Shown: positions 6,142 to 8,538 of the stretch, piece after piece
How positions within the stretch are numbered: the stretch's first letter is position 1
How the letters are laid out: each line of letters begins with the position of its first letter
Origin: Cyanobacteria bacterium OH_CDB_58
GTDB lineage: Bacteria; Cyanobacteriota; Vampirovibrionia; Gastranaerophilales; Gastranaerophilaceae
NCBI GenBank assembly: GCA_023435965.1
Contig: JAEZLC010000272.1
Coordinates: 1-8,538, forward strand
Reading direction: 5' to 3'
Length of the DNA stretch: 8,538 bases
Notes under the pieces: generated by a model
Seen by the model: only the letters and a program-made list of their open reading frames with translations
The model's database searches: none
Told to the model about the DNA's origin: nothing
Program-made: the position numbers and the translations under genes

Positions 6142-7509
6142 TTAGAATACGTTTGTCTTATTCATGTTTTTAAATTTAGTGATATTTGACTGGAACAATA
6201 AATCAACATTTCCTACAGGGCCATTTCTGTGTTTTGCAATAATCAGCTCTGCTTTACCTCTGTTATCCGTCTCTTCCTTGTTATAGTACTCATCACGATA
6301 AATAAACATGACGATATCAGCATCCTGCTCAATCGCACCAGAGTCCCTTAAGTCGGACATCATTGGTCTCTTATCATTTCTTGATTCAACGTTTCTGGAA
6401 AGCTGTGACAACGCTATAATAGGAACTTCCAGTTCTCTTGCCAATGTTTTCAACCCTCTTGAAATAGCTGATATCTGTTGGTTTCTGTCATTATTAGAAC
6501 CGGAACCGCCTTCCATAAGCTGAAGATAATCGATTACGATAAGCCCCAAATTCTTTTCTTCCATAGCTAGTCTTCGACACTTTGCTCTTACATCTAAAAC
6601 TGTTACGCTACCCGTATCATCAATATAAATAGGAGCGTCGGCAAAACTATTCATGGCATTTGTTAACTTTTCCCAGTCCTTAGGCTGCATATGACCCGAA
6701 TTTAATCTTTGAGTATCAACTTCAGCCTCTGAACATAACATCCTTTTAACAAGTTGTTGCTTAGGCATCTCAAGTGAGAATATAGCAACAGCTTTATTGC
6801 CTCGAAGAGCCACATTTTGTGCAAGGTTAAGAACAAAAGCCGTTTTACCCATAGAAGGTCTCGCCGCCAATATAATCAAGTCTGATTTCTGAAGACCCGA
6901 TGTCATTTGGTCCAAATCATAAAAACCTGTAGTAATCCCGCTTAATTCGTCCCTGTGATTATATCTGTATTCTATCTGCTCAAAGCTTGTTAAAACAAGG
7001 TCTTTTACCGGGGTTAAATCACTTGTATTTTTTTGAGAAGCAATATTAAAAATCAATTTTTCTGCGTTATCCAAAGTGGATTCTGTTGAGAAATTATCGT
7101 ACGCCATCGTAACGATTTCAGAACCTGCGTTGATTAGTGCTCTTTTTATTTCTTTTTCCTGAATTATTTTTGCGTAAAATTCAACGTTCGCAGTTGTTAC
7201 AACGTTAAGAGCCAAATCATTGATATAGGCTCTTCCGCCTGCCAACTCCAACTTATCATTTTCTCTTAAAAACTCAGATACTGTAACAATATCAATCGCA
7301 TCGTTTCTGGCAAATAGACTTAATACAGCCTCATAAATTACTTTATGAGAAGGCTTGTAAAAACTTTCGGGTCTTATATATTCCACAATTCTGTTTAGCA
7401 CTGTCGGATTGGCAAGAATTGCACCTAAAATGGCTTCTTCAGCCTCTACACTCTGAGGAGGAAGCTTTCCCAATTTACTTTCCGGCGATTTTACTAATTT
7501 TGTAGACAA
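6142..7509 (-). CDS. dnaB: Replicative DNA helicase DnaB, TTG start
   Basis: This 455-residue protein is full length for DnaB, the hexameric ATP-driven helicase at the replication fork. The N-terminal domain starts at LPPQSVEAEEAILGAIL (about 16-32). The RecA-like domain has Walker A ARPSMGKT (216-223), SLEM (245-248), Walker B LIVIDYLQLM (323-332), ALSQLSR (366-372), DLRDSGAIEQDADIV (386-400) and KHRNGPVG (426-433), the last with the likely arginine finger. There is no intein. The start is TTG (7507-7509) with AGAGG five bases upstream; no upstream in-frame ATG exists. In many bacteria dnaB follows rplI; here its upstream neighbour is a small unknown gene. It appears to be transcribed alone, with its own terminator. 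Confidence 0.97.
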   Translation of the reverse strand: MSTKLVKSPESKLGKLPPQSVEAEEAILGAILANPTVLNRIVEYIRPESFYKPSHKVIYEAVLSLFARNDAIDIVTVSEFLRENDKLELAGGRAYINDLALNVVTTANVEFYAKIIQEKEIKRALINAGSEIVTMAYDNFSTESTLDNAEKLIFNIASQKNTSDLTPVKDLVLTSFEQIEYRYNHRDELSGITTGFYDLDQMTSGLQKSDLIILAARPSMGKTAFVLNLAQNVALRGNKAVAIFSLEMPKQQLVKRMLCSEAEVDTQRLNSGHMQPKDWEKLTNAMNSFADAPIYIDDTGSVTVLDVRAKCRRLAMEEKNLGLIVIDYLQLMEGGSGSNNDRNQQISAISRGLKTLARELEVPIIALSQLSRNVESRNDKRPMMSDLRDSGAIEQDADIVMFIYRDEYYNKEETDNRGKAELIIAKHRNGPVGNVDLLFQSNITKFKNMNKTNVF

Positions 7510-7514
7510 AAATA

Positions 7515-7519
7515 CCTCT
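7515..7519 (-). promoter_or_regulatory. Ribosome binding site that decides the dnaB TTG start
   Basis: AGAGG on the minus strand lies five bases before the TTG at 7507-7509. The nearest ATG upstream is followed at once by TGA, and a further in-frame TTG at residue 13 has no comparable site. The position supports a 455-residue protein. Confidence 0.65.
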
Positions 7520-7553
7520 GTCGATTCTCACATGCTAACTGTTTAATTATTTT

Positions 7554-7559
7554 ATTATA
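7554..7559 (-). promoter_or_regulatory. Candidate -10 box for dnaB
   Basis: A perfect TATAAT lies 45 bases before the dnaB start, in the gap after the terminator of the small upstream gene. No good -35 box is seen at 16-18 bases (about 7576-7583 reads near CGTCTT), so the promoter is only partly supported. A promoter is expected here because a terminator precedes dnaB. Confidence 0.4.
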
Positions 7560-7585
7560 ATTAATATAAATTTAAAAGACGACTG

Positions 7586-7612
7586 TTTGTAATAATAATG
7601 TAATATTACAAA
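7586..7612. repeat. Inverted repeat upstream of the dnaB promoter candidate
   Basis: TTTGTAAT (7586-7593) and ATTACAAA (7605-7612) are inverted copies 11 bases apart, and the right one is also part of the perfect 12-base palindrome TGTAATATTACA (7599-7610). The set lies just upstream of where a -35 box would be and overlaps the U-tract of the preceding terminator. A regulator site is possible but unproven. Confidence 0.35.
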
Positions 7613-7634
7613 AAAGCTGACCAAGAGGTCAGCT
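7610..7634 (-). terminator. Rho-independent terminator of the 75-residue gene
   Basis: In the minus-strand transcript AGCTGACC and GGTCAGCT form an eight-pair stem with a TCTT loop (7615-7634), followed by five more T bases (7610-7614). It begins only five bases after the stop codon, which supports the small frame being a real transcribed gene. Confidence 0.9.
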
Positions 7635-7639
7635 ATATT

Positions 7640-7867
7640 TTATACTTCTATAAATAGTCTTCTGCCCACTACGTTGGGCTTATTATTGTAATATCCTGCG
7701 AAATACCCCCCTTTTACAGGGTTATTCTTCCCATAGTACTGGCTTGCAGAATTTTGCATAAAAGGATTGGCAAAAGGATTATTTGAAGCAGGCGTCGTCA
7801 CGGAAGGTGTTGCTACAGTGGGTGTATAAAACACTTTTGATATCAAATTTTGCAAGTTGCCGATCAT
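7640..7867 (-). CDS. Small protein of unknown function, GGYFAGYYN...RRLFIEV C-terminus
   Basis: I do not recognise a characterised family. The 75-residue protein starts MIGNLQNLISKVFYTPT, a short amphipathic stretch, then a Pro/Thr/Ser/Asn-rich linker (about 15-50, including NNPFANPFMQNSASQYY), then a compact aromatic, basic end, GGYFAGYYNNKPNVVGRRL (53-71) plus FIEV. The tail looks constrained and gave a vague impression of recurring in gut Melainabacteria small proteins; that is memory, not a search. No signal peptide, membrane segment, cysteine or catalytic motif is seen. The ATG (7865-7867) has AAAGGA five bases upstream, and an in-frame stop upstream rules out a longer form. A consensus -10 box before it and a strong terminator after it make it a monocistronic gene. 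Confidence 0.75.
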   Translation of the reverse strand: MIGNLQNLISKVFYTPTVATPSVTTPASNNPFANPFMQNSASQYYGKNNPVKGGYFAGYYNNKPNVVGRRLFIEV

Positions 7868-7924
7868 GCCTGTCCTTTCATGTACTTACGATTTTATATT
7901 AATAATTTTTAACTCGATGTCATC

Positions 7925-7953
7925 ATTATAAACTTTTAAATTAAATTTTTTAA
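7925..7953 (-). promoter_or_regulatory. Candidate sigma-70 promoter of the 75-residue gene
   Basis: On the minus strand a perfect TATAAT (7925-7930) stands 17 bases after TTAAAA (7948-7953), which matches four of six -35 bases. Transcription from about 7918 would give a leader near 50 nt. The gap lies after the trxB terminator, so a promoter is needed. Confidence 0.5.
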
Positions 7954-8015
7954 TATATTTTAATAAAAATCATACATATTTACGAGAAAAACTTCAGACT
8001 ATTCGCTTAAATAAC

Positions 8016-8051
8016 AAAAAAGAAGCAGATTTATTTCTAATCTGCTTCTTT
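8016..8051 (-). terminator. Rho-independent terminator of trxB
   Basis: In the minus-strand transcript AAGAAGCAGAT (8040-8050) pairs perfectly with ATCTGCTTCTT (8020-8030) around a nine-base loop, and a six-base T run (8016-8021) overlaps the stem end. It lies about 18 bases after the trxB stop. Confidence 0.9.
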
Positions 8052-8068
8052 ATATTATATGTAATTAA

Positions 8069-8538
8069 TTATTCTGCTAAAACTTTTTCGCTGTCGAATT
8101 CTTCTACATATTTGACCGCACTGCAAGCTGCTACTGCACCGTCTGCCGCTGCTGTAATAACCTGCCTTAGAGGAGTGTTTCTTACATCCCCTATTGCATA
8201 AACACCTTCAACTGAAGTTTGCATCGTTGGATCAGTCTCTATAAAACCTGCTTCTGTCTGGCGAAGTTGTCCGTTAAATTTATCAACATTAGGAGTGAAA
8301 CCAATATAAGGGAAAACTCCGTCGACTTTAAGCGTCTGCACTTCATCATTTAGTGTGTTTTTTATTACAAGTTCTTCAACTGAATCTTTACCTATAACTT
8401 CTTGAGGAACAACATTCCATACAAATTCGATTTTTTCATTTTTAAAAGCTCTTTCCTGAACTATTTTATCTGCTCTCAAAGAATCTCTTCGATGGAGGAT
8501 GTAGACTTTTTTCGCGAACTTTGTCAGATACATTGCCT
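8069..8538 (-). CDS. trxB: Thioredoxin reductase (partial, N-terminus beyond the right edge)
   Basis: About 156 C-terminal residues of a protein usually near 305-320 long are visible. The frame runs open to the edge (first full codon Ala at 8534-8536, then MYLTKFAKKVYILHRRDSLR), so the ATG at 8531-8533 is internal, within the usual EEAMYLTKFA of TrxB. HRRDSLRA binds the NADPH 2'-phosphate, and YAIGDVRNTPLRQV (about 112-125 of the visible part from that Met) is the FAD-binding segment with its Gly-Asp. The redox CxxC and both GxGxxG/A motifs lie upstream of the window. The enzyme passes electrons from NADPH through FAD to thioredoxin in the cytoplasm. A ferredoxin- or other thiol-linked relative cannot be excluded without the N-terminus, though HRRDxxRA favours NADPH. 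Confidence 0.92.
   Translation of the reverse strand, partial: AMYLTKFAKKVYILHRRDSLRADKIVQERAFKNEKIEFVWNVVPQEVIGKDSVEELVIKNTLNDEVQTLKVDGVFPYIGFTPNVDKFNGQLRQTEAGFIETDPTMQTSVEGVYAIGDVRNTPLRQVITAAADGAVAACSAVKYVEEFDSEKVLAE

Noticed and set aside
1..8538. Alternative genetic code with TGA read as an amino acid
   Set aside because: All proteins reach normal length with the standard code, tryptophan codons checked are TGG, and no in-frame TGA is needed.

Overview
This window is a low-GC, AT-rich stretch of bacterial chromosome with every recognisable gene on the minus strand. Read in transcription order, from the right edge to the left edge, it holds the C-terminal half of a thioredoxin reductase (trxB), a small unrecognised 75-residue protein, the replicative helicase dnaB, and then the head of the S10/spc ribosomal protein cluster: rpsJ, rplC, rplD, rplW, rplB, rpsS, rplV, rpsC, rplP, rpmC, rpsQ, rplN and the start of rplX, which runs off the left edge.

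The organism is probably a cyanobacterial-lineage, non-photosynthetic bacterium such as a Vampirovibrionia/Melainabacteria (Gastranaerophilales-like) member. This is inference from remembered family sequences: S10 ends GVDIEVKL, L2 carries FAEITT...PEKSL, L3 opens GVIGKKLGMTQVFDE, and L4 carries the [20 protein letters not shown] loop, all of which resemble cyanobacterial and plastid versions. Low GC and a recurrent-looking small protein ending in GGYFAGYYN...RRLFIEV fit gut members of that group. No search was possible, so the placement is tentative. The code is standard: 11 of the 15 visible stops are TAA, four are TAG and none is TGA.

Region by region: 8069-8538 is trxB with a strong terminator at 8016-8051. 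7640-7867 is the small protein, with its own promoter candidate (7925-7953) and a terminator (7610-7634). 6142-7509 is dnaB, starting at TTG and ending at a terminator (6079-6107). 5780-6141 is a 362-base gap holding the terminator, a sigma-70-like promoter candidate and AT-rich dyads, followed by a leader of about 140 nt to rpsJ. 5353-5461 is a 109-base gap between rpsJ and rplC, the only long spacer inside the ribosomal cluster, and it can fold into two stem-loops that partly compete. From 5352 to 1 the genes are tightly packed: spacers are 40 bases or less, one junction overlaps by one base, and at three junctions the upstream TAG stop is fused to the next Shine-Dalgarno.

Functionally, the ribosomal genes encode both subunits' early assembly and tunnel proteins (L2, L3, L4, L22, L23, L24, L29; S3, S10, S17, S19) and the central-protuberance and factor-site proteins (L14, L16). 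DnaB unwinds DNA at the fork and TrxB supplies reduced thioredoxin; both are housekeeping and stand in separate transcription units. I see no mobile element, CRISPR array, tRNA or rRNA, and no new defence or biosynthetic system. The parts most worth a second look are the structured rpsJ-rplC spacer, the rpsJ leader and the small protein.
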